From Eleusine coracana subsp. coracana (lineage: Eukaryota > Streptophyta > Magnoliopsida > Poales > Poaceae): a stretch of DNA of 64,000 nt. Location of the stretch: positions 36,338,432 to 36,402,431 of the forward strand of contig CM064417.1 in assembly GCA_032690845.1 (NCBI GenBank), read 5' to 3'. The notes beneath the pieces were generated by a model, which saw nothing but the letters and a program-made list of their open reading frames with translations, ran no database searches and was not told where the DNA came from. The stretch's first letter is position 1. The number at the start of each line of letters is the position of its first letter. Position numbers and translations under genes: made by a program. Below, piece by piece: positions 21,849-32,274 of the stretch.

Positions 21849-22748
21849 TGATGAGTACATCACACCCATGGATATACACAACACTCCTCCAACTAAGATG
21901 AAAGTTCATGTGCATCATCTGAATTTACAGGTGAGATCGTTTCTAATGTTTTTATTATGTGGTTTTGAGAATAGATTGCTATCTAATGAATTAATTGTTG
22001 TTAGGAACCATGGAGATGATGATGAGATAGCTGGAGAGGTGATTGGAGGCGTGATAGGCTAGCAAGGACGTCCAAGCCAAGGTGGAGACCCAATCAAAAC
22101 CGACTTCGAGTCTATTTTGGAGCCCAGGACCAGTCTGCACTAAAACTGATGCCCAGGACACATACGGACTCGGATTTGAACGTTCTATATATGCTTGAAA
22201 ACATAACAAAAAGACCTTTCCAACCCAACCAATCCCATGTCAAAATTCTTCCCGAGACATCGGCAATCGCCAAAATAAATCGAGTTCCAAAATCTGTCCT
22301 GGTGCTGCGACACCGTAATCGGTCTTTGGGCCATATATCGAGTTGAGCCCACTTAGGGCTGCGTCCAGGGGGTCTTGCATGACCCTAGGGTTCTCATATA
22401 CAGCCGCCGCCTCTTTATTAGGGTTTGAGTTTTGCTTAGATTATTCTGTTAATAACAGTTTTGCCGTTTGATCGGTTTGTGAGATTTCAACTTGTGAGAT
22501 TCATCGTATACTTGTAAATTTGGTTGCATTCTTTATTGTTCTTTCTTATGTTCTTGATTTGCAGGCAAGGATAAGACTTCTCGGTGAGGTCAATCGGTCT
22601 TGAATGGTTGATAACCAGAGGAGACGTTGTGCTGCGATTGCAGGATTCAGAACGTATTATTCGGAAGCTGGATCGATTTGTGTATCGCCTCCGCCTTAAT
22701 CAAGATTATCAAAAGCTATCGGAAGATCGGGAACCCTTGTTCACATCA
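21849..22748 (+). repeat. Solo LTR of the element G family
   Basis: The 900-bp sequence begins TGATGAGTACATCACACCC and ends TTGTTCACATCA. It is flanked by perfect 5-bp direct repeats GTTAG (21844-21848 and 22749-22753). It is closely similar to the two LTRs of element G (33204 and 36640). It arose by LTR-LTR recombination after insertion into the retroposon. Confidence 0.93.
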
Positions 22749-23924
22749 GTTAGGAGCTGCTCCAAGAGAAGAGATGGCGCCTTCAGGAAGGTCATGACGC
22801 TTAGATGCCACCGCCACATGATCTGGGAAGTCGGATCTGGGCTTACGCCCATGAAATATCGGAGATGGAAAGCCACACCTCGACAACACCTTCAATAAGG
22901 AGAACAAAGCCCTAAGACATCATTGTTGCCAGCATGCTAACCTCCATGCAAGATTTCTCCCAGCTCTACTAAACTTGCCGCCTCCAACCAAGCTCACATC
23001 CCCACCGCGGTCGACATGTCGCTCAACCTCACACCGCGCCACCTGCACCACCAATGCTCGTTGTGTCATCAATGCACGCGCGCTCCTGACCTACTCAAAC
23101 ATCTCAGTGCGCTGCCGTCACGCACTGCATCCTTGACGCGTGCGCGCCAACCACGCCGCCATCCCCCAATCAGACCATCTGTGCTGCCCTGGTCATCTCC
23201 GCGCAACCTCTCCTAGCGCGTCGTATTCGCCCCGCCCACTGTCGCCGCGTGTGCTGCCATCGCCTAGGCACACAACTGCGCAAACAGTGTGGCGGCGGAT
23301 CCATTGTCGTAGTCACACCTTCGTCGCCCAGCGCTCGACTGTCGTCACGTGTGCCGCCATCACGCACAGCCGTGTAGACAGCCTGGCGCCAGCTCCATCT
23401 CCGCCGCTACTCCTTTGTCGTCACCACCGCTGCCTGGAGCTCCTGCTCGAGAGCGACATAGCCTGGCGCATGCCGGCCTCCTTAGATCCGGGCTTGCCGC
23501 GCGCTAAATCGCCTAAGACAGTCACCACCACCGCTGCACCATCACCACTGCCTGCGTGGACGGCGTCCTCCGTCGGCGTCGCATACACGCCACGCCGTTT
23601 GGAATGGCCTCCATGGTACTACAGCCGCTAGCTCCGAGGGCTCATCTGCTCGAAGGGTGCAGCCACCAGGCGCGGTCCCTCATCTATAGTGCGGATGGGA
23701 AGGAGGGGTGGAGCGGAGGCGGAGGAGGTACTGCAACAAGGCTTGGTTGAAGCCAGTGGGCTGAGAGCCCATCGCCGCCTCTAGCCGCGCCCTCCGTGAG
23801 GCGTCGCCGCGGCATGGGCGCTGTCGCCGGGCGCCGGCCCTCTCCTCTCAGATCCGGCCGCTAAGGCACCGGATCTGGCGGGATAAGGGCCCCTCACCAC
23901 GTCGTGCCGCCGCTAGACAAGGTT

Positions 23925-23938
23925 GGGGGGGGGGGGGG
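23925..23938. repeat. Poly-G tract (14 nt)
   Basis: A run of 14 G lies in the GC-rich retroposon body. Confidence 0.9.
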
Positions 23939-24362
23939 CTGCAGGGGGAGGAGGGAGAAGAAAGGCCCCGCCACCACCTTTATCGTGGCGGTCCGCTCAA
24001 GTGGCGGCAGGTGGAGGAGGGGAAGACAGGGATGGACCCGGCAGCGCTAAGGTTTGAGCACCGCTCGTGTCGCTCGTGTGGGAGCGACGCGGGGGCTGAG
24101 CACTGTTCACTTGCGAGTTGTGACTGTACATTTCTTTGGCCATCAGCGTCACAAAACGAATTTCAAAAAGGAACTTGAAAATCAATCACTAGTCATCAGT
24201 ATAGCGCTTGGATCACTATCTGACTCAGTGAGTCAGTGTAGCAACGAAACCAATTCACAATCAAGGGAAGAAAAAAAAAATCAGAAGAGCTATCAAAAGA
24301 ACTCTCAGATCACCAGGAAGCCGCAGCAGCTGAGACCATCATCCACGATAGCGACCAAAGAA

Positions 24363-24551
24363 TCAGCTCGCGAAATAGGTGACGAACAGCGCCACGAACA
24401 TGAGCAGGTACGCGATCGCCTGATCGATCGCCTTCGTGTCACTCACCCGAGCTGCCGCCATCGCCGGCTTGTCCTGCGCCATGGACAGCTGCATGAGCCC
24501 GGAGAAGAAGAAGGCTGTGAACATCAGCACGTACGCCTTCACGGCCGCCAT
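24363..24551 (-). CDS. Arabinogalactan-peptide-like protein, copy B
   Basis: The 62-residue paralogue of 14029-14217 runs from MAAVKAYVLM to FVTYFAS. Signal peptide, short mature part (QDKPAMAAARVSDTKAIDQ) and hydrophobic tail are kept; substitutions are few and the frame is intact. The mature part again has only one proline. Upstream, the position of copy A's TATAAATA is disrupted by an insertion, though TATAAT-like sequence remains on its far side, so expression may differ from copy A. Confidence 0.72.
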   Translation of the reverse strand: MAAVKAYVLMFTAFFFSGLMQLSMAQDKPAMAAARVSDTKAIDQAIAYLLMFVALFVTYFAS

Positions 24552-25823
24552 CTTTGTTTGCAAGGTAAAGTTGCTGAAGGTCACGTACAGGTCGTTTTGC
24601 CTGAAGATGTGTGTGGCAATGCGATGCAAAGAAACCGGTAGTGGTGGGGTAATATATATGTACCATCAGTCTTAACAGAACACAAGCAAGTAAAGAGTGG
24701 AGAGTTGTCAGTGTGCTTTGTTTGATCAGGACTTGTTTGATGAAGAAAAGTAGAAGAAATTTGAAGTTGTTTTAAACCAGTCAGTCTATCCGTCCGTCTC
24801 GGCAGTATTGACTGCACTTGAAAGAGTATACTACGGCTGTCGTTGAGGCCGGTTCATCCACAGAATTCGTAAAGATGTAATTATACCGCACCATTTGGTA
24901 TGAGGTAGAAAGTGACGCGTGACATCAGATGCCACTATTTTAATGCGGCGGGCAGAACAATGCTGACCGGAGAGACGCGATGCAGGTTCTGTGCGCGTAC
25001 AACACGCCAGGCAGAGACCAAGATAAATACGCACCTTTGGACCATTTTTGACTTGCATTACCAGGTGATCCGTCATTTCAAAAATGCATATCGTGGTTTT
25101 ACTGCCGTGTCATTTTGTGCTCTTTTTTATTATTTTCTTAAAATTTATTCAAATATGCTTAATTGGCATCTCATATCCCACTCATCAGCAGCCAGTACAA
25201 GTCATCAAACACATCGAAAGATCAACTGAAGGAATGGTTGCAATGGAATGGTTGGTTGTCCATAAGGCAAAAATCACTGCAGAATTGCAAGGAAAAATTC
25301 AAGCAGGAATTTGCCAGAGTTATCCTTAAGGCAAAAGAAAAATACGAACAAAAAATCTAACAATGGCTAGAAAGTCTTTCTTGATCCTGGTGATGTTCTG
25401 TTCTCTTTTTGTTAGATTAACCATATTTTTTTCTGTTAACTTTTGAAAATTATTATTATATAACCATTAGAGGACGACCCCTTCTATTTCATAAAAAAAT
25501 CCGCTTAATTATAGTGATCTCTTAAACACATGTATATTAGAATAAAAATTCTTTAAATAATGACAACCATAACACTACTAGTTTTTTTTATATAATATGT
25601 AATTTCTAGCTTATAGTGTGGTCTTTTTATTATCAATTATTAAGATAAGATACTCCAAAGGCAACAACAGTTATTAATTTCTAGCTTCTTCGAAAGGTAA
25701 AACAGCTCATGTCTGAGGGAGGTGGAGATATGTGATTGTAAACAGTCTCGAAATAGGGTTAGTCATATGTTAACAAACATGGTTTGTGTTGAGTTACTCT
25801 GCATTGTAACCCTTCCGAGTCTT

Positions 25824-25862
25824 AATAAAGTCCACCTTTTTCCTTGAAAGGTGGACTTTATT
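25824..25862. repeat. Perfect 16-bp inverted repeat at a poly-A signal
   Basis: AATAAAGTCCACCTTT (25824-25839) is followed after 7 nt by its exact reverse complement (25847-25862). Copy A (near 15373-15411) has the left arm with one change but no right arm, so the right arm is new in copy B. Confidence 0.9.
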
Positions 25863-25984
25863 ATGACTGTACAAGTTCAAACAGATACATTTCATTATAC
25901 ACAATAGAGAGTCCACGATTTTTTGTTTTTACTTGTAATCTACAAGTGGAACTGATTTTTTGCAACTTTAGGCAACAAAGAAGG

Positions 25985-26939
25985 TGTAAGCTTCATGACC
26001 ATTGTGGGTCACCCTAAAAGGTATGAATGTTTTAGTGAATGGATGACAAACATGAAATACGCTTATTGTCTATTTGAGTGTTGTGCATGTAAGATTTATC
26101 TATCAACTCAAACATGAACATGGTGAATGTCACCTTGATGATCAATGGAGGACTCGGTGGAGTGCCATGGAGATCCTGTTGGAGAGTTGCGGTGATGGAG
26201 ATGGATCAAGACTAAGGATAACTCGGTCCAAGTGTGTGTGATCACTTGGCTAGTGTGTAGCCTTGAGTCTATAGGAAAAGCCGGACTATAAAGAGGGCAC
26301 AAATCATTCTCTTAGGCTTCTCTAGGGTTAGAGTGTTGGGATGTTCAAGTAAAGTTCTAGAACACTTAGAGTGTTAGTGGAGAATGATTGGTGAAGGTCA
26401 AGGCTTGGAAGCTTGGAGACAAGTCAAGAGGACAACAAGTTTCAGCTTCAGGATAAGTCACCATAAGGTACGGCTAGGTCACCGTAGGGTCCATTGAGAA
26501 ATGCTCCTGTAGACGCAGGTATGTGGGTATCACCGTATGGTGCAGAGGTTAAGTCACCGTAAGGTACGGTGAATACCAAGGAAGTGTATAGAAGGGGCAG
26601 AGAGTTCGGTCTGGAGATCACTGTAAGATACGGTGAGGTTGTCATAAGAAACGGCAAGTCAAGGAGTGTGAAGGCCGTTTTCAGGTATTCTCTGGAGACC
26701 GTACGGTGAGGTCGCCCTAAGGTATAGTGATCTATGGAGGAAGAGAAGTGGCCAGCACTCAAGTGTTGCCGTTGAGATTATGGCTAGGTCGTTGTAGGAT
26801 ACGACGATCAAAGGAGTTGAAGTGGCCAGTTTCAGGTACTCTCTAGAGATCTTTCGACGATGCCGCCATAAGGTACGGTGACCTAGAGGATTTGTGCGTA
26901 GAGAGGCACTGGAGACTAGAGGTCGCCATTGTTAGTCGT
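25985..26939 (+). mobile_element. SIRE/Maximus-like Copia LTR, C1 (right part displaced by element B)
   Basis: It begins TGTAAGCTTCATGACCATT after GAAGG (25980-25984). It shares a diverged collinear body with C2 at 28105 (GGTATGAATGTTTT, GAGTCTATAGGAAAA, GACAACAAGTTTCAG). It is cut at 26940 by the LTR of element B; the remainder would lie right of B outside the window. The family call rests on the LTR start and layout remembered for SIRE LTRs. It contains a palindrome array at 26457-26880. Confidence 0.6.
26457..26880. repeat. Palindrome array in C1 LTR (pairs, 21-bp register)
   Basis: Imperfect copies of the dyad TCACCGTAAGGTACGGTGA occur about twelve times. Pairs align by their ACGG-type anchor at 26457/26478 (unit starts), 26630/26651, 26703/26724 and 26780/26801, each 21 bp apart. 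Two other pairs are 24 bp (26529/26553) and 18 bp (26857/26875) apart. Confidence 0.75.
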
Positions 26940-27117
26940 AGTTACGCACCCACTGATATACTGCAAGAGGACGGTGTACAGTTGTAGCATATTTCCCTTA
27001 GAGTATTCTAAGGTTTAATCAAATCCATAAAGACCATTGGGAATTAAGCAGAGTAATAAATAAAAGATCTAAGTAAGCTTCTAGTAGATGATGTTGTTTC
27101 GTCGGTGAGCAGAAGGT

Positions 27118-27152
27118 GTGCCGATCAGCGCATAGAGCGTGCCAATCGACAC
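27118..27152. repeat. Palindrome pair in B LTR, 21-bp register
   Basis: GTGCCGATCAGCGC (27118-27131) and GTGCCAATCGACAC (27139-27152) flank the spacer atagagc. Confidence 0.8.
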
Positions 27153-27846
27153 GAAGGCCTTTGCGTGGGAAACTTAATGGTTGTAGAGCAGGATAGAGAC
27201 AATATGTTTAGTGAGTAACCAGATAATCAACTAGTTGAGTTCGTAATAGTGAAGTATAAGCTATTAACGTCATAAACGGAATTAGTTGGTATAAGAAGTC
27301 ATGAGTGATCGATGAAGAGACTTTTTCGAGGGTCTCCTGTCACGAGTAGTCCCCGTAATCTTGTCTACGACTTCTTTCTACAAGTAAATATGATTCAATA
27401 CAAGATCATGAATATTACCCTAATCATCTTTATTAAGATAGAAACATAAGTACTTAGCCTATCTACTAATTAAGGATTAAGCACATGTAAGAATCATCAA
27501 ACCCTGGGGTTGCAAATATCCAAAACCATTCATCAACATAATAGATATAACCTTGATACATACATAGTACAAGATTCATCACCATCTAGTAGGCCTACCT
27601 TGATGGATCATCTCAAGCACCAATGGTTCTTAAACTTCCAAGCCTACAATCTTGCGATCATCGACTTGGCTAGGTTAGACAAGCTAAACCTAGCAACTAG
27701 AGATGTGAAGAACGAGGCAAAGCCTTGGTGGCTCTAACTCACGAGTTATGTTGTCCCTTTCGTGGCTTCTGCCTCCTAGTTTAGGGTTCTCAAGTATTTA
27801 TAAGGGTCTAGCTTGAGATAGAGTTGGTTTCTGGGAAAAGGGCCAG

Positions 27847-27880
27847 GTGCCGATTGGCACGGGGGCATGCCGGTTGACAC
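27847..27880. repeat. Palindrome pair in B LTR, 20-bp step
   Basis: GTGCCGATTGGCAC (27847-27860) and ATGCCGGTTGACAC (27867-27880) lie with a 6-bp spacer, one base short of the usual 7. Confidence 0.75.
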
Positions 27881-28104
27881 AGTCCATGTCTGGCCCGAGT
27901 TGTCTTCTAAGTCAGTTTCCAAGTCTTTTGTAGCTTCCATGTGAGTCATATCACCAAATTCCTTTGATGTAAAGTCTTGTATTACACGTTTAATATATCG
28001 AAGTTTCCTTTTATCTCTTCATGAAGCATATCTTCCTTCTAGAAGGTTCTGAGGAGTGGACCGGCCTTGATCAGCCCAAATTACCCATGTGCTGATTGAC
28101 ACAC

Positions 28105-29729
28105 TATAAGCTTCACGACCATTAATGATTGGATCCCCGAGGTATGAATGTTTTGGTGATTAATGACAACTATTAAAATATGGGCTAATATCTGCATGAG
28201 TGTTGTCTATGCAAATATCATCTCTAAACTCTACTATAAATCTTATTGATGATGATGGTTGCCTTGGGGATGGATGACAATGACCACAAGTATGGAGGCT
28301 TCATGAGCTTGACGGAGTCCAAGGGTTGATTGATATGCATCAAGGCTAAGGAAAAGCTATAAATCAAGTGTTTGAAACACTTGTCTAGTTGTTAGTGCTT
28401 TGAGTCTAGAGGAAAAACCGAACTATCAAGAGGGTCTAAATTATGTCTCTTTAGGTCATGCTAGTCAGTGATGTGCATGGATGCTCAATGAAATCACATG
28501 CACTAGGTGACAGTGGAGAAGCCAAGGAGTTGTTAGAAGAAGCCAGGAAACAAAGTCAAGCGAGGACGAGAAGTTTCAACTTTTGGACAGAGTGACCGGA
28601 CAGAGGGGTCAGTGAAGACTGGACTATATGGCCACTAGGAGATCAGAGAGTAGTCTGCAAGGAGTCTGTTTGCATGAAGGCCCATAGAGACCGGACGGTC
28701 CGGTCTATATGGATGGGAGTCGGGATAGAAGGAGCAGAAATGGATGCTCTGTGGAATCGCAGGAGGTGGGATTTCAGTAGTGGATAGAGAGCCAACTTCT
28801 TTGGAGGAGCCGTTTTCGAGGAGACCGGACGTTCTGGTCAAGGAGTGACCGGACTGTACGGTGAGTTGGCCCAGAAAGCTGATTTCATGGAGCAACGACT
28901 AGTTTGAGGTTGGAAGCCTATATAACTTTGTTGCTGGGGTCTTGGAGATCTCCCTTGGCCAGTGGAATACCTAGGAGCATTTGGTAAGACCCAAGAGGAA
29001 AAGAGAGGAGCACTATGAGAGAATATTGGATACCTTGAGAGTGCTAGAGAGAGTAAATTGAGTATCTGTGCACATCTAGGGCTAGGGTATCCTTGAGGGT
29101 GTGATCTAGGTTGTTACTCTTGGTCTATGGTGAGACCTAGACCGGTTAGGTGTTGGTAATCGAGCCTATCGTGATTGGTTGTGAAGGCCGTCACATGTTT
29201 GTACCCAGCTTGAGCCCACCGGTGAAAGAGGCATCGCTAGTGAGCGCCTGTGTCAGTTCGGGGATTCCGACAAGTTCTTGAGGGAGGAGAGCTTGTGCCT
29301 TGGTGACAGCGGTGATGCAACCTTGTCTTCACTCCGGGAGTGATTTCGGGCTTGTGTGCGAGAACTCCACTTGGTGGCGGGAGGGATTGGCACTCTGGTG
29401 GGAGTGGTCCAACAAGAATTAGGGAAACGCATCATCCTTCTGAGACCTCGGAAAAAAAATCATGAGCATTCCTTGACTCTCTCTTTACTCTTCCATAATT
29501 GTGTTCCCTAGTGAGTAGGTTGAATTGTGGCTTGCATCGACTAGGGTGTTTAGCTTCCATATTTGTACTCATCATGAACACAAGCATGTGTAGGCTCTTG
29601 GCCTTCTATACTTGATTGGTTGCAATGATTGCTAGGATCTAGTGGTGTGGAATTTTAAGTATTCAGATTCATGGTCAGCTTATCGATTCAGCCCCCATCC
29701 CCTCTCTCGGTATGCCTTAGGTCCTTACA
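28105..29729 (+). mobile_element. SIRE/Maximus-like Copia solo LTR, C2
   Basis: It begins TATAAGCTTCACGACC (TG changed to TA) and ends GGTCCTTACA. Flanking 5-bp repeats are CACAC (28100-28104) and CACGC (29730-29734). It shares a diverged body with C1. It contains GACCGGACGGTCCGGTC (28689-28705) and related dyads at 28594, 28617, 28823 and 28847. A TATATAA lies at about 28919. No coding sequence is present. Confidence 0.75.
28594..28865. repeat. GACCGGAC-type palindromes in C2 LTR
   Basis: The perfect palindrome GACCGGACGGTCCGGTC sits at 28689-28705. Related units start at 28594, 28617 (23 bp later), 28823 and 28847 (24 bp later). Confidence 0.75.
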
Positions 29730-29739
29730 CACGCAGGCC

Positions 29740-29753
29740 GCGCCGGTCGGCAC
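29740..29753. repeat. Palindrome half of a pair split by C2
   Basis: GCGCCGGTCGGCAC lies just right of C2, and GTGCTGATTGACAC (28089-28102) just left. Removing C2 and one 5-bp duplication leaves a 7-bp spacer and a 21-bp step. Confidence 0.8.
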
Positions 29754-29971
29754 CTAGGCCTTCTCTGCTACAATTCATCTCTTCTGGATCCAAGTCCACT
29801 GGAAATGTCCCAAATTATTGTCTTTTCACCTGTTTTTGCAATAGTTCTCTAGAACAACAATTGTATGAAATATTCTACCATTTTCAGGGGTTAGTAGCCT
29901 AGAACAATGATATTTAAACTCTAAACAAGGTGCTTTTGACACATAAAATGGCATGCGAACTAGCGTCAACA

Positions 29972-31066
29972 GCTCCCCCACACTTAAGTCTTTGCTTGTC
30001 CCTAAGCAAAGTCAAGAATGAAAATCAGTCCATATATAGTCATGCCAATCATAGAAGCATTTCAAATATAAGCAAATTGAGCACTTTAACCAATATAATA
30101 TACGATCAAATTTGTTATTCAGCAAATCATTCCACACATGGGTATTATTCTTTGAAAACGCTCCCCAAAGCTAGTCTTAAAATTATTCAATTTAAAAGTT
30201 ACAACTTTTCCACAGATGTAAATAATCACTTAAAAGTGTATCATGAGTAAAAGAACTATCCTTCTCAAATGACCAAGTAAGCAACTCAATTTCCAATTCA
30301 CTCATCCTAACATCTACTTCAATGCAAAGTATTTCATGTGTAAAGCAATATGAGTAGCTAGGTGAGGAATTTCTAGTAAAATAGACATAGATCCACAATA
30401 TATTCTAAAATTAAGAAATAACTCTTGTTGGATTTATCGAGACTCATCGGAAAGGCCTTATTGGAATTGAATGCTTAAGAAAAGACTCACATCTTTAGAT
30501 AAGTGGACATGTGCAATGACATAGATTGATCTTGGCTAATGCACATGGTTGGAAAATAAGAATTCTTGGCTAGGAGTAGCAATATTCTCTAGAATTCAAG
30601 GGAATTCTCTCTCTCCCACACTTAAAATTTTGCTAGTTCCGAGTAAACCATCTACAATATTCTTTTTACATCCTTTCCTTCAAAGATATATATTTTTTTC
30701 TTTCTTCTTTCTCTTATATTGTTTTTTGTCTTCTGCTTTTTCCTCTCGCTTTTTTTCTATCTTTCTGACTGTGGCGATCGACATTCTTCTTGTGCTGATC
30801 GGCACTAGGCTTCCTTTACTGGTTCACTCTATATTCCATTCTCAATTCGCTAGCCAAAAATTCAATGGGATGTGGTCAAGGAAAGAAATGTCTGAAACTA
30901 GAATTTCAGCTCAAGTATGGATACTCAGTGAATTTTGCATGAGCAATGTTTGGCTAGCAGTTAAAATGATATACAAAGGAAAAGGCCCATCGTTCAAGTC
31001 TCATACCAAAAGAATTAAATCCTAATTGAACTCAATCATTAATCATAGTCAATATAAATCAAAAGA
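29972..31066 (-). other. Element B interior, 3' noncoding part
   Basis: AT-rich stretch between the B left LTR and the F insertion. No gene seen. The GCTCCCCCACACTTAAGTC start is typical of the region before the 3' LTR of grass Athila-like elements. It contains the palindrome pair at 30771-30805, and B's interior resumes at 50832. Confidence 0.65.
30771..30805. repeat. Palindrome pair in B interior, 21-bp register
   Basis: GTGGCGATCGACAT (30771-30784) and GTGCTGATCGGCAC (30792-30805) flank the spacer tcttctt. Confidence 0.8.
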
Positions 31067-32274
31067 TGTTGGCACTGGAATTTGGACCGGACCCAGTAAT
31101 CAGAGGCGTGTCGAGAAGATCGGTAGAGTCAGGGAAGTCCAACGGCCGAAGAGAATAAAGTGGGCCCATGAGGGTTATTTTATCTTTCCTATTTTAGATA
31201 GATTTTATTTAGGAATAAATCTAGTCACTTTGCTTGTTTGGAAACCGAAGAGTCTTGATCGACTCGGGTCAAAATCCCCTTGTATGGAACTATAAATATG
31301 TAACAGGGTTTATACAAAAAAGATTAACACATTCGTTCAATACAATTTGGCGCATCGCCACCTTTTCCTACTCGACGAAATCTTCATCTCTCGCGGGCTG
31401 CATCAACTCCAATCTCAGCGAGAGACTTAGATTAGTCAAACCTGATAATTTCATCGACTTCAACTAGTACTTTCTCATTAATTTGATATTCTAGTTGTTC
31501 TCTTTGAGACTGCTAGTTATACAGTAATTAGGTTTTCATCGTGTTTGTTTTATCGACTTTGAGTTGCAGTATTGTCTCGGTTAGGTCCGATCTATTACGA
31601 TTCTTAAGAGGTTTTACGAACTTGATATAGATCTATTATTCGAGTCACTTTATCGACCTTGTCTACAAGTAGAATGTACCTAGATCTGTTTGCTATGTGC
31701 ATTGTCTCGATTAAGTTTGATCTGCTTAAAACAGCGAGGTTGTATCAACTTTGACCTCTCGCTGAGTCGATAGAACCAGGTTCGATCAAGTGGGTAGAGT
31801 TGATAGGGTTCTATCAGGATATTTAGCCGATAGGTTATCACGGTTCGATCGACTTCAGAATACTTTACTTGATTATTGTCATACTTTTAGAAGTCAATCG
31901 CCCTCTTTATTTGATAAGTTTAGATCTGTGATTTTAAGGCATATTTGCAATACCAGTTAATTAGATCTATCCACTTTTCATTATTGACTGAGCAAATCTT
32001 ACCATGTCTATTGTTAGATCTATCGACTTAGTAATTGTCGGCACTACTTTTCACTATTTTTTAATACCTATTTATTAGATTGCCGATAATCCGATACAAT
32101 TAGGTGATTAGTTCATTTATTATTAATATTTGCTCTCTGTAGTCATCAACTGATTTTCATAAATAGTGATTATCGGCTTTTCTCATTGGCCTGTCTGGGC
32201 CGATGACCCAAGGAATTTGACCATTTGCTTTCTTTGTCGATTTGTAGGGGTAGGGAAAATCGACACGCACGCAC
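31067..32274 (+). mobile_element. LTR fragment F
   Basis: It starts TGTTGGCACTGG after AAAGA (31062-31066), a likely 5-bp target duplication with AAAGG at 50832-50836 on the far side of element D. A TATAAATA lies at 31291-31298. It reaches the D LTR at 32275, so its own right end is missing or immediately adjacent. No coding sequence. Family not identified. Confidence 0.5.

Larger units (their letters stand above)
21683..24107 (-). mobile_element. Non-autonomous LINE-like retroposon with GC-rich body
   Basis: It is bounded by 13-bp direct repeats CACCTGCGGGTTG (21670-21682) and CACTTGCGAGTTG (24108-24120). It starts at the left with a poly-A tail on the minus strand and shares its 3' end (GAGAGCTACGCTTCATTA-like, AAGAAGAACACAGGATAAG) with the LINE at 17321. 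After subtracting the solo LTR (21849-22748) about 1.5 kb remain, mostly GC-rich (22780-24107), with proline/arginine-rich frames on both strands but no recognisable domain. It looks like a LINE with an internal deletion that joined 5' UTR to 3' tail. Confidence 0.65.
24108..25984. repeat. Segmental duplication copy B, main fragment
   Basis: It is collinear with 13770-15572 and includes AGP gene B. Differences from copy A include an insertion splitting the AGP TATA region (24833-24886), about 30 extra bp near 24975-25018, and a perfect inverted repeat at 25824-25862. It ends where the SIRE-like LTR C1 inserted (25985). Confidence 0.85.
26940..29971 (-). repeat. Left (3') LTR of element B, interrupted by C2
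   Basis: The plus-strand start TGTTAGTCGTAGTTACG (26940) matches the B right LTR at 56326 and the A LTR at 5690. It ends GTCAACA at 29971, next to a purine tract on the minus strand (complement of GCTCCCCCACAC, 29972-29983). Without C2 (28105-29729 plus one 5-bp duplication) it is about 1.4 kb. A minus-strand TATAAATA lies at 27795-27802. Palindrome pairs occur at 27118, 27847 and across the C2 insertion. Confidence 0.85.

Noticed and set aside
22780..24107. GC-rich ORFs of 62-163 residues as host genes
   Set aside because: Frames overlap on both strands, are low-complexity, and lie within bounds set by LINE-type target duplications.
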